DNA of 64,000 bases from Kalaharituber pfeilii. Lineage: Eukaryota > Ascomycota > Pezizomycetes > Pezizales > Pezizaceae. The notes under the pieces were generated by a model that ran no database searches, had not been told where the DNA came from, and saw only the letters and a list, made by a program, of their open reading frames with translations. Where the stretch lies: assembly GCA_015179045.1 (NCBI GenBank), contig WHUZ01000015.1, positions 434,001 through 498,000 on the forward strand. The letters run 5' to 3'. The translations under genes were made by a program, and so were the position numbers. Below are positions 36,590 to 46,956 of the stretch, piece by piece. The stretch's first letter is position 1, and each line of letters opens with the position of its first letter.

Positions 36590-37905
36590 GGGGATATCGA
36601 CCTGTAAAGCTGCTAGTGACAATTCGGCCTGATCAACCGATAGCTGCAGACTTTAGCCTACAGTCTGACAATGTAACATGCGCCGGGCACGAATGTGTAT
36701 TGCAAGGACCTGACGGCATGGTCATAGCATAGTGTAAGCCCACTGGATGGGCCTCTAGATGAGGCGAGGCAGTGGCTGAGGAACATCTATAGATACAGTC
36801 AAACCTGTCATTTGGATGAACTTCGCCGGCCCGAGCTTGGGCCGGTGTACATTTTTGGATATTTTCATTATTAGATAGATAGCATATTTGTTGGCCCGTT
36901 TCCCAAATTTACATAGTAATTGGACCTGCCATATTGGATAGCGCGAATACTAGCAAGGATCATGAACTTTAACTGTGTCACGGGCGTACCCAGAGAAGCT
37001 GGGGATATCCACCTGAGTTGACCCATAAGTGATCATTCGGCCTGATCAACCGATAGCTACAGAGCAATACAATTGACAAGTCGGGTCACGGAAGTGTATC
37101 ACAAGCAGAGCACATGGTTGAGTGAGTTGCGCCGTTGAGTGGCAAGAGCACGCCTAGGCATGTTGTGCACAGCCTCAGCTACCAAGACGTCAATATTGAC
37201 TGTTAAGCATAGATAGCATAAGCAATAGAATATACAGTGGGCATGCGCGGGAGCTGGCTATATAAGGAGGGTCTTCTGCCCTCGAGAGATGATCAAGCTT
37301 TAAGCGTTGTCCTCAAAGTTACACCCTCATTTTGCTACATCATCGTAGACTCCGTAACAAACTGGCTGCAGCTGTTAGACCAATTTTGTGGAATTGTTCT
37401 ACTAGTAACTTGTATATAGTTATGTTACTGGCAAGTACAGATCTCGTACCTTAGATTGCTGTCAGTACATCGCATGGTAGACACTATGGCAAAGAAGTGC
37501 GAGCGAAGATCCTACTGAGACTGAACGGTACCATTCTGTTAGGCAGCTATTACCTCTTATTTTGCACCTCTATAGTTTATTATTCGTGTACTTACCTGCT
37601 ATAGCTCTGACTCCATGTATATAGCACCAAAATTGACCTTTTCACTCAAACCTGTCAAGGCGGATAACCTGTCTTATTGGATAAAACCTCCGGTCCCGGC
37701 GTTATCCAATATGACAGGTTTGACTGTAGAACGCCATGATATCATAGAAAGATAGACTATAGATGGAAGACAGCAGGATTAAATATAAGAAGGGCCAGCA
37801 AGAACTGCCATTTCGAAAGGTCAAGCATCAAGCGTTGTCCTAAGTTACACCCTCATATTTACTATGTACATCATCATAGAAACCGTAACATAATTTCTAT
37901 AAAGT
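36590..37905. repeat. Nested duplicated segment around a TIR element
   Basis: A 24-bp identical block (ATTCGGCCTGATCAACCGAT plus AGCT) occurs at 36622-36645, left of the TIR element, and at 37035-37058, inside it. A second block of about 85 bp (AAGCGTTGTCCT... AAGTTACACCCTCAT) occurs inside at about 37291-37375 and outside, right of the element, at about 37820-37905. The element thus carries a copy of the sequence it is inserted in. Confidence 0.6.
36794..37728. mobile_element. TA-flanked pogo/Tc1-like non-autonomous element
   Basis: The ends are a perfect 18-bp inverted repeat including the target TA: TACAGTCAAACCTGTCAT at 36794 and its complement ending at 37728. Length is 931 bp between the TA dinucleotides. 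No transposase frame is visible. The right 83 bp (37644-37726) by themselves form a hairpin with CACTCAAACCTGTCA at the left and an internal ATTGGATAA/TTATCCAAT pair. They match the organisation of the short MITEs at 41132 and 42343, so two short elements rather than one long one is an alternative reading. Confidence 0.7.
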
Positions 37906-38777
37906 TGTGAGCCACGGGATCACTGATTTCCGAGAGGGCCAACCAGGCTCTGGGCAGCTCGGGCCTCTGAGCAGTTACTATGCAATTCCCCAGGGAACTG
38001 GGCGGCCGCTGATCGGCCAGAATGCCGGAGAGGGGGCACATATTGGGGCATTTGCGCCAGAGGACAAATTTGTATTCAAGGTATTCTGGCCTGATTGGAC
38101 ACCCATTGACGCGGCCGTCGTGCCACGAACGGGCGTAATGTCTGGAACCAAGTCAGAACTTCATTCAAAGCTTCCTTAATACTTATTTCAATTGTACTAT
38201 TAATCCTCTGATAAGAGCTTCAGAGTAGCATCTGGGCACGAGAACAGAGTAGCATATTATATTCTACCATTTAAAGCCGCACAGATATCAGTCGTCGGTG
38301 AGCAACTTTCTCGTGGTACTAAGCCCTGCAATTTATCCAATGGTGTATTTTCTCATCTCCCGGCTTGAATCCATCTGCACTGCAGCCTGCCCAATATCGA
38401 GAAAGCCTGCCTGAGTGCTGCTATATATACTGTAGATGCTATCCAGTCCACATCGACGTCCGGTGCCGGCCACCAACAGCTTCACGAGATGTTACCCTCC
38501 TACAGGTACATATTTGACCCACCGGCCCGAAGTTAGATTATAGTTTGAGCCACATTCGAGCTAGGGTACTTCAGCCAAACTCTCGACAGCTGGCATGACA
38601 GCTTCTAAGTACCGTACTCCTTATATTGTGTCGAACTTGATTAATGTAGCTGATCCTTTCAAAGAGCAAATAACAACATTCCCACTTTATATCCAAGTAG
38701 ATGAACGAACCGCAGAGCGATAGCAATTAGAAATTGGTGACCATTACGGGAGTTGTAATCAAGGCCTTTTGCATGCT

Positions 38778-38950
38778 GCGGAGCCTCTCCGGGCCAGCGC
38801 ATTCTGCCTGCGGCTCTCGGACCGCATCAGGCCATAAACCTTGATGCTATGGTCGCAAGACTAGGTCTACGTAGATCGATTGTTGGAATGTCGCACGGCC
38901 GGTCTCAATGATTGGTTGCTACTATGCATAGTATTGCATAGCTGCTGCAT
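38778..38950 (+). repeat. Arm A of a diverged inverted repeat, transition-biased
   Basis: Matches the complement of 40091-40233. Across an 80-bp core I count nine differences, eight of them C/T or G/A transitions, in both directions. Both arms can be read in one shared frame (GPHQAIN(L/F)D(A/V)MVARL), hinting at a former mobile-element ORF, but I do not recognise the protein. The pattern is compatible with RIP-type mutation. Confidence 0.65.
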
Positions 38951-39458
38951 TAATGGAGTATCTTTTTTTTAAAAAAAATACAGTACATCATTGTTTACAA
39001 ACCACCCATTCTACTATTAAGAGGGAATGGGTAGTCTAGACCATACTATTAGAAATATCCTTTACAGATGGGATGCCTTGGGACACTCTTTGCGGACTGT
39101 CTGGTATTGTGCGGACTGCTGTGTAAGATGGTGCTGGAAGTCAGTTACAGCCCTGGATGCTGCACGTGCTGCAGATGCACAAGGCAGGGGAAGGCGAGGC
39201 ACCGTATGAGAGAGAATGAATGTATGTTGACTAGTGAAGACTACATATAGGCGAGCAAGTGAAGGGGTATATATAGATGAGAAAGAGTGAACATGAGTGA
39301 GTATATAAGAATAGATCTGAACTTGGTCATGACGATAAAAATGCACTGCAGAATGCAATGTAGATTTCTGCATAGCTGTCGCTGACTGCTTCTCGTGCGG
39401 CTATTAGCGCTGTCTCAGCGGTTACCGTAGCGGTTTCCATTGCTTTCAGCGATAGTTC

Positions 39459-39525
39459 TTTTTTTTTTTTTTTTTTTCTTTTTTTTTAGTATCAGCACTC
39501 GTATACCGCCTCGTGGGGTATGGCA
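39459..39525 (-). mobile_element. Possible ultra-short retroposon copy without clear target duplication
   Basis: Read on the minus strand, a body of about 38 bp starting TTGCCATACCCCACGAGG is followed by a long, slightly interrupted A tract (T tract at 39459-39487 on +). The body aligns with copy 2 (GCCATA, CCCA, GGCGG, CGA..., TGATA). I find no flanking direct repeat, so this copy is older or rearranged. Confidence 0.45.
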
Positions 39526-40090
39526 AGATCAAATACCCAGGAAATAGTAACAAGAAAATCAAAAAGGCAATTTTTTGGTCAAAATAAAACACAAAACATG
39601 TGATCACCTCCAACGTCACCCTACCCATCTCAGCAGCCCTACCAGGGGGTCTGGCCATCTTCGCTGTTTGCTGTGGGCTTCTTCATTACCTTCAGGCCCC
39701 CTGGCCCCCTGGCCACTTCCTTCTCCAGACCTCGCACCTGGACCAGATGTGTGCAGAGGTCTCTTCTTCCATGACAATGATATTCATCAATCACCTTATT
39801 CTGGTCACCAAGCACCTCTGTTATGGCAGTTATCTTCCTGTTACATAGCAGGTATATTGCAGGACAGATTTCAATGGCAGTGGTGCCTCAGTATCAGTGA
39901 CTGTGACTGCTTGAAGTCTCTAGTGATCTCGAAGGCATGATGAAAATTCTTCATGCAAACAGTCAAGACAGTTGCTTTGCCATAATTATGCAATGCTTGG
40001 CAACTTGTGCGGACAGCCCTCATCTGTAAAAGGCAATACAATCTATAAAAGGTAATTATACTAGTATGGTCCAGACGAGTGTGTTACTGC

Positions 40091-40233
40091 CGCAGCTATG
40101 CAATAGCAGATAATCATTGAGACAGGCCGTGCAACACTCCAATAATCGATCTACGTAGACTTAGTCTTGCAACCATAACGTCAAAGTTTATGGCCTGATG
40201 CGGTCCGAGAAGATGTTCCTGCCCGGAGAGGTT
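40091..40233 (-). repeat. Arm B of the diverged inverted repeat
   Basis: Inverted partner of 38778-38950, separated by about 1.1 kb. Compared with arm A it has small deletions (for example about 9 bp near 40108) and mostly transition differences. It lies inside a minus-strand frame (40374-40114, 86 codons) that starts without a supported ATG. Confidence 0.65.
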
Positions 40234-40405
40234 CTGTGCGTGCTGTACCATGGAAACTGGCTCATAAGAGACTACTATTTGCAAAGAACTTTCTGCCATA
40301 AGGAACCCAAGAAACCGGATCGGGTCAGTACTTTCCGTGGCCATAGTATATACATCATAAGGAATCACTAGCAAGGCTATGTGCGATGGCGATAGAGATG
40401 ATTTA

Positions 40406-40853
40406 TACTAGACAGAAAATTATTTGGACAGGGGATAAACGCATATTTATGCGCCATGCAGTATAAGGCACAAACTACTGTAGCATATCTTGGTAAGCTT
40501 GGCGAGGTGTACTCTACTCGCTGGTTTGGAAAGTATTGGAACGCTGCATAAAAAATATACACTACTGTATTTCAAAAGGCGAATAGCGCATACGCTTTAT
40601 GCAGCATTCCAATACTTTCCGAATCAGCGAGTCAAAGTCCAAATTCTTTATGCCAGCTGCCCAAATTTCATACTGTACCTCAGCTGTCCAAATGCTTTCT
40701 TACATAATAAATTTGGACGCCCTGTCACGAAATTTGGACTAGTCTCATGGCTATCAACAGCCAAGCGTACGAAAATATGCTAGTTTCTGCCGAATACGCA
40801 TAACGCATAATATGCATTTATCCCTGTCCAAATACTTATTTTTCTGTCTAGTA
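40406..40853. mobile_element. MITE family 2, full copy with a second inverted repeat inside
   Basis: TA-flanked element of 444 bp (40408-40851). Terminal repeats of about 45-50 bp begin CTAGACAGAAAA and include TTTGGACAGGG and GCATAT. Inside, at 40516-40552 and 40596-40632, is another inverted repeat with 37-bp arms beginning ACTCGCTG and containing GGAAAGTATTGGA, with only about three mismatches. This may be a second hairpin element nested in the first. There is no ORF of note. Confidence 0.8.
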
Positions 40854-41129
40854 CAAGACAAATTCGGGACTTGAAATTGAAGTGTAAACACTCTGCTGTA
40901 TAACCTACCTGCATAGATGGTGATATTGGGGAACGAGATCGTGTATCGAGAGCCATCAGAACTAACCTCGAGATTTGATTTACTTCAGAAGATACCACTC
41001 GATTTGGTAATAAGAGCCCCTTATGAGCCAATATTTATGGTATTCAAGATTAGGTATACATTAATCTGTTCACAATGGCATTGTGATGAAACGGTTCGGC
41101 CAAAAACAAGAGCATAGGATGTAAAAGCT

Positions 41130-41377
41130 TACAGTGCACTCTCTCATATTGGGTCAGCTCGTGGCCACGACTCTTATCCAATATGCACAAATATCCAGTA
41201 GTAAGGTAGCTTTAAAAGGGGGAGAAACAAATTTGGGGGTGGGTACTTGACCCAATAATACGGGATATTCAATTTTTTTTTTCTTTTCTATTATCACGTA
41301 ACCCCGCTTGCAGCTATTCGCCATGGCAGAGCGGGATATCCAGTTATAGAGGATCAAATATGAGAGGTTCGACTATA
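41130..41377. mobile_element. MITE family 1 (pogo/Tc1-like ends), with nested retroposon
   Basis: TA-flanked, 244 bp (41132-41375). The left end CAGTGCACTCTCTCATATT pairs imperfectly with the complement of the right end (TAGTCGAACCTCTCATATT). It shares the inner motifs CCCAATAAT and TATCCA with the copy at 42343. A short retroposon (41261-41342) is inserted in it. Confidence 0.65.
41261..41342 (-). mobile_element. Ultra-short retroposon, copy 3, target duplication 10/11
   Basis: Direct repeat CGGGATATTCA (41261-41271) and CGGGATATCCA (41332-41342). On the minus strand the body of about 40 bp starts CTGCCATGGCGAATAGCTG and contains GCAAGCGGGGTTACGTGATA, then an interrupted A tail. It lies inside a family 1 MITE. 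Confidence 0.8.
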
Positions 41378-42013
41378 TTCAGAGGTCTACTCTGGATTAA
41401 TATATACTTTTGTATTAGTGACAAATTTTGCACTCGTTTGCTTGTTATCACGTGCTCTTCTCCCCCACACCACTTGCCCTTAAGCAAAATTTGAACTTGA
41501 AGGAATTAATTTCTAGTCTCAATTCATCAGGAACTCACTATAGTCTGAGTTGATGAAGTTGCAACAAACATTTTCAGACTTAGATTTATGAACGGGAATA
41601 GCTTTCAGATCAAACTAGAACCTCGACAATCTAGCGGCCCGACTATCTGAAACGGAGCGGCTCACAGTACATCAGCACTCCTTGTGTTACAAAACGAGAT
41701 GGTAATAGAGGAGAGAAGACTGATGAATCAATCAATTAACAGACATAAGAGAATAATAAATGGTTTACAGGAGAAATAAAGAAAAGTAAGACGTTATGTT
41801 GTTGCCTATGACGATGCCACAAGCACTGGCATGAGTTTGCGTAGCTGATGAGGCTGTGCTTTGCTGCATTGTAGCGAGCAATGAAAATGATGACATATGC
41901 AGCAAAAACAGCTGAACATGATGACAATGTCAGCTTGTGTCTTGCATCAGCTGGACTCTTGTATTGCATCGACTCGTATCTTACATGCGCACTTCAGCTC
42001 GTATCTTTCAACA

Positions 42014-42058
42014 GCTGCCCTGCCATGGCGAATAGTTGCAAGCGAGGTTAGTTTATAG
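42014..42058 (+). mobile_element. Tailless relative of the ultra-short retroposons
   Basis: The sequence from 42018 (CTGCCCTGCCATGGCG) through AATAGTTGCAAGCGAGGTTA matches copy 3 at 26 of the first 28 aligned bases. The match then stops before the conserved 3' end, and there is no A tract or flanking direct repeat. It may be a 3'-deleted copy or part of a longer parental sequence. Confidence 0.45.
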
Positions 42059-42340
42059 CCCCAGAACAGGGCATCCCTCTTCAGCTCTCTTCCAGTCTAA
42101 ACATTTAAAGGTATATCACATAATGTATCAGTTTGGTCCAGCTAGCTGATCTGGTATGACAGGTTCTACTGTAGTGTGAAGGCAAAAATATTTGGTAGAA
42201 CTCATGGAAGATGTAGATAGAAGTAGCTACCTACTTAGGTACTTATATCGTCACTAGAGTTCACTCTGCCCGAGGGCGTGATTACACCACCGACACCAAA
42301 AGCAATTGATTAACAAGCCTTCTATTTATATTTGGATTAC

Positions 42341-42570
42341 TGCAGTCGAACCCGTTATAATTGGATAAGGCCAGGACCGGTACAAAATACCCAATAATCC
42401 CCACCGGTCCATTTTTTTTTTTTTTTTTTTTTTTTTTTATTCACGTAACCCCGCATACAGGCTACCAGCCTATGGCAGGGAACCACCGGTCCATTTAGCT
42501 CCAGCCTGCAAAGTTGATTCAATAAGACAATTATCCAATATAGCAGAATCCAATAAGAGGTTCGACTGTA
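42341..42570. mobile_element. MITE family 1 copy, 226 bp, with nested retroposon
   Basis: The ends CAGTCGAACC (42343) and GGTTCGACTG (ending 42568) are complementary. The right side is followed by TA; the left dinucleotide has mutated to TG. Inner motifs TTGGATAA/TTATCCAA, GGACCGG and CCCAATAAT are shared with the other family 1 copies. A further solo end of this family (ACAGGTTCTACTGTA) lies near 42162-42176. Confidence 0.75.
42401..42496 (-). mobile_element. Ultra-short retroposon, copy 4, with perfect target duplication
   Basis: The 14-bp direct repeat CCACCGGTCCATTT is at 42401-42414 and 42483-42496. On the minus strand the body of about 42 bp reads from CCCTGCCATAGG to GCGGGGTTACGTGAAT, followed by more than 20 A. 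Its 3' half is the same as in copy 3, while the 5' half differs. It is inserted within a family 1 MITE about 14 bp after the motif CCCAATAAT, the same place as copy 3. Confidence 0.85.
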
Positions 42571-42653
42571 GCAAGATGAGTGTCCAGAAACCTGACCACT
42601 CGGTTGTTTCGGTATCGCCACACAGTGGCTTGCTACCTCCTCGTGGCTCGTCA

Positions 42654-42729
42654 TCCTGTCAGTTGCCCTGCCTTGGCGAACAGTTGCACGCGGGATCACG
42701 TGATATCAAAAAAAAAAAGTCCTGTCAGT
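42654..42729 (+). mobile_element. Ultra-short retroposon, copy 5, with perfect target duplication
   Basis: The 10-bp direct repeat TCCTGTCAGT is at 42654-42663 and 42720-42729. Between them lie 44 bp starting TGCCCTGCCTTGGCG, containing GGGATCACGTGATATC, then 11 A and a G. It aligns along its whole length with copy 3. It is in the opposite orientation to copies 3 and 4. Confidence 0.85.
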
Positions 42730-42866
42730 CAAATTCTTGGCGTCTGCTTCTCTACCATTCTCGGTAGTGAAGTAGTAATAGATTATTAGGTTTGTGGCAC
42801 ACTGCTTCGTTGCGCGTCCTTCTCTCTTCTCTACCCTTCTGAGAAGCATAACGGTGTATCAGCATG

Positions 42867-43129
42867 GTAAGTGTACATTCGGTTGCATATCGCAAATCAC
42901 TGTCACTAATCTCTTGCTCAATGCTTATAGCAAAACATGGTAGCATAGCGGTATCGTGAGTATTCATTCACTTACATGTCTCAATTCACGATTGCTAACT
43001 TCTCGCTCATAGTACTACAGTAGCATAGCAATATTAGCATGGTGTGGTAGTATAGTCATATGGTAATATAGTGTAAGTATGGATTTATTAACGTGTAAGT
43101 TGCCATTACTACCCTCTTTCTTATAACAG
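42867..43129 (+). other. Array of three homologous intron-like segments
   Basis: Three segments each have a GTRAGT donor and an AG end: 42867-42930 (64 nt), 42956-43012 (57 nt) and 43073-43129 (57 nt). The first two also have good branch sites (CACTAAT and GCTAAC) and align with each other (shared ATTC, CTAA, CTCTTGCTCA/CTTCTCGCTCA and TAG blocks). The spacers of 25 and 60 nt carry degenerate repeats of GTAGCATAGCRRTAT. No open reading frame of note results from joining the spacers, so this could be a spliced non-coding transcript or a tandem duplication. Confidence 0.4.
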
Positions 43130-46100
43130 GCATAGCAGCATAGTACTAGTATGGCAATATGGCAAGGATTCATCACTCATGTATAATAAAAGCCTCCGCT
43201 GCTAACGAGCTTGGAGTGTATGGAAGTACGAGTTAGGAATCGGAGGTACAGAAGAATGGGCAGGGGAAGAGGGTAGGAAGCATAGCGATTTCTTTCTTAG
43301 CATCGAAGGCAATTGGAATGTTCAGTGTGGGGTGTTGAGAGCCAAAAGGTAAGAACTGATGAACAGAAGACAAGCACTTCGCAAATGGTGTGGATGTGTC
43401 CACACCTCTATCAGGTTTATCTGGGCAGCAACCACCCATGTCCCCGGTTCGAGGCTGCACCTCCTCGGCTAGCACTGCCCATGACAATTAATTCAACCCC
43501 CCAAGTGGAAGAGTCTTATACAAGTGTACCTACGGCAGCAGCCCGCCTTACGGTCGAAAGGCAGGTCATTGCTCTATGTAGTACGGTACACCTAACCCTG
43601 TCCCACACCAATTATCCACTTGGTTCGCCACAGTGGCTTGCTATCCCCCCGTGACTCGCCGCTCCCCCCTAGAGAGTTTCAGCGAAGCGAGTGAGGTCCC
43701 CCGAAAGACCTCAGGGCGCAACCTGCTATCATACGAAACTCTTTTACAGCCCACAAAATTAGCTAACCCCACGGTCGCAGCACTCAATGCTCGCGGCCGC
43801 GAGGTGGTATTCCGCTCGTATGTAAGTACAATATTGTAGTACTTTCCAGTCATTCACACACAGAAGCATTCCTTCCCCTAGGGCACAAGACTCCATCTCC
43901 GTATACTATGCTTCCGAATGATTTATTGGGCAGTATTTGGTGGTAAGCAATTGAGAAGCGAGAAGTGTAAGATAGCGGATGGGCCAGAGTGCAGGTCGTG
44001 TGGTAGAGAACAACAGGAGGTCATTGGCAGGGTGTGTAAAGAGTATGGGCAAAAGCGGAGATTACTAGTATCACTACTGGATCCACCATAAGAAGGGGAG
44101 GGGAAGGCAAACCTACTAATGGAATGCTTGAGGTGTGGATAGGGCTGTAGGGGAGCGGAGGGTGTGAAGAAGTCGTTACGATTTGATTTTCCATTATTTC
44201 CTTTGCACTCAGCTTGGGGTCTCACCGTATCACGGTAGCATGTGAGTGATGATGTAAAAAGAGAGAAAGGAAGGAAGAATTCCCATTGCGGTATTTGAGG
44301 TCACCTGACATACAAAATGACCTCATCAGCTTCATCACGTGTTATCGACACAAACACTTGCACCCCATGTTGCCCACCATGTTTTAAGCAGTCAAATTGA
44401 AAATCCTCCCCGCGCCCCGCTATGTACTCCAGATTCCTATTCTGCAGACTATAATGAAATTGACGGTTGACGCCGCCCTTCCCTATTACAAGCTAGCAGT
44501 ACCATAAAAGCAAGCCCCACCATAACCCCACAGTTTTCCATTCGGGCTGCTAATGTAGCTCAATGAAACAGTTCATATCTGAATATAACATAGCATATTG
44601 GAACTCCTATGGATCAACATGGGAAGGGCTGGCGCTAGGTGGAGAGACACGGCATGGTATGGCCCGTGAATTTCGAGGCCCCATATGCTTAGAACTGGGT
44701 AGACTGCTCGTCGGGTTGTCCACTTTATCTTACCATTCCTAAGCTTAATTAATACCTGCGGACCGCCGCAGCTCTAGACTGACGTTAATTTAGCTGATAC
44801 GGGTATGAATGCATAAAAGTAAATACATCTCATGTCACGGAAGCCTAGGATATAATGGAGATGTGTTCACGCATGTTACATCGCTTCCGGTGATATCGAC
44901 ATCATAACCAGGCCGGCTTGGCTGGCTGCGGCCATGGTAGGTACAGATCTGCGCAACGCAGCATTGAAGCTCAGACCAAGCTGTAGGGTGTGTGGATTGT
45001 GACGTGGGGCTCACAGTAGGAGCAGACGACCGATCCTATAGAAAGTCTGGCTTTGGAGGATTCTTTTGGCCAACCTGAGGCAATCCTGCAGTTGCAGCAT
45101 TGCAGCATTGCATCATAACATGTGGACCCTCTTTCCCCGCACAGCATACCATGTACTACTCTACATGCAACACAAAGATCCGTGTATGTGTTGGTTTGTT
45201 TTTAAAGATTCCCAGCTCGCGCCGTTCGCGATCGTACGTGCCTAATTATTCTGCTCTGTTGGGTTTTGAAACATTTGAAGTTCATGCGCGTGGATTGATG
45301 AATGTGTAAGCTCATCTGGGGTCGGGACGAGGCTATAGTCATTGGCTCATTCCCTTGTGTTACGATCTGCAATCCGGCAAGGGGCCCCTTCAGATTCTAG
45401 GACCCTGACAGAACACCGCATGTATCAACCTCCGGATGAAGTTCACGATAATACTACCCTTTTTGCATACATAGAGCCGTGCAAGTATGGCTAAAAGCAC
45501 TGTTCTTTTACCAGCCTGGAGATGTAGTCACCATGTATGATACAGTTCAAATAGATGAATTTCCACACCTGCAGCTAATGTACCTAGGCTTTCGGTAGAA
45601 AATACACAGTTATAACAAACATGGCCATGATTACTCCCTAGACCTGCAAGCTCACGACTCCCAAGCCTTCTTCAGATAAGTAGCTCCATGTGGGGACAAT
45701 TTACTGTCAAATATACATATATTAAATCAATTGGATTCCACTGCAAGGAAAATTTTTAAGGATTGATTCACCCTTGAAGGGATTCTGGCATCCGACGTCG
45801 TGACTACAAGTTGCTTCAGGCTCCAGATATAAGCCAGCATTTATGAGTTCCACTTTGAGTATTACTAACGTTAACTTTAACGTTAGAACTAAGTAGTGCT
45901 CGTAGCCTTAGAAAACCAAAAGGGGAATATCTTATTTTCAACTCCGCGAGGAATCAATTTGCCAAACCTCAGGTGCATTTACATGTTTTATCAAAAACAG
46001 CTCGACATGGGAACCATATTTCAGAACATCGGAATAGATAATGTGAAAGTATAATTCTGCAAATTTCGAAGGGATAACTTGGACCCTTGTTCGGCTGTGT

Positions 46101-46812
46101 TACCCTAAAATTATGTAAGCCCAGGCATACATACGGTACATCTGGTACATCAAGCACAATAGAAACAATACAGGGCTACTACAACAGAGCTCCTTCGTGG
46201 CAATCTCACGTGCTAACTTGCGCGAGGCTTTCGCTACTCGCTTATTTATATATTTGCGACCACGTCAAGGGAATTGCGGGATGCTTCCCAACTACCCAAC
46301 TTCCGAATCCCAATCCAGTGTTACCTTCCAAGTTCCCTGCTAGCAATTTTCGGGCAAATACAAATGCACATACACTCTTTTGGCGCGCGAAGGTATCATT
46401 CGACTATCGGATAGTCCCATTGTATATTGTATGATCGAGGCCTAGGTACGTTGACTCCCCATATCCAAATATACCTTTGAAAAGCCACCAGCTGAACTAC
46501 CTGAAGCGAGTATGATAAAAAAGCAGACACGAACAAAAGCCATTATTGAACCAAAAGCTGTGTTTCCAACACAAAGCGAAGCTCAATCCGACTAGCTTCT
46601 ATAAACCCATTACACCACGAGGGAAAAGCCCCAGCAGTTGCTCATTCTTGTGTTACCAAAGTACCCAATATTACACTGCCAATTAAAAATAACCCACGCA
46701 ATACAAAAACAGAACGAAAGGTTCCCAAGAATACCGTAGTGAAAGAAAAAACACAGAACGAACTCCATGGAATACAAGAGAAAACCTGCCCCATAAAATT
46801 CAGAAACCCAAA
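43130..46812. other. Gene desert, right part
   Basis: No gene I can support. A block at about 43627-43665 repeats one at 42615-42653 (GTGGCTTGCTA...CGTG...CTCG). A perfect 10-bp-arm palindrome (CTAACGTTAA, 2-nt spacer) is at 45865-45886. Frames such as 46087-46434 start without a supported ATG and show no domain. Confidence 0.5.
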
Positions 46813-46917
46813 CTAATTAATAAGTGACACTGATGAAGGTGCAGGTATTGTTGGTGTAATGCTGACGACTTCCTTTTTGGTAGCTGATGTCTCTGACTTG
46901 TTCTATGTCTCGATTGT

Positions 46918-46956
<39 letters not shown>

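Noticed and set aside
43233..43487. 84-codon minus-strand ORF
   Set aside because: Protein-like at first sight but without ATG support or a recognisable family, and it overlaps a plus-strand frame of similar length.
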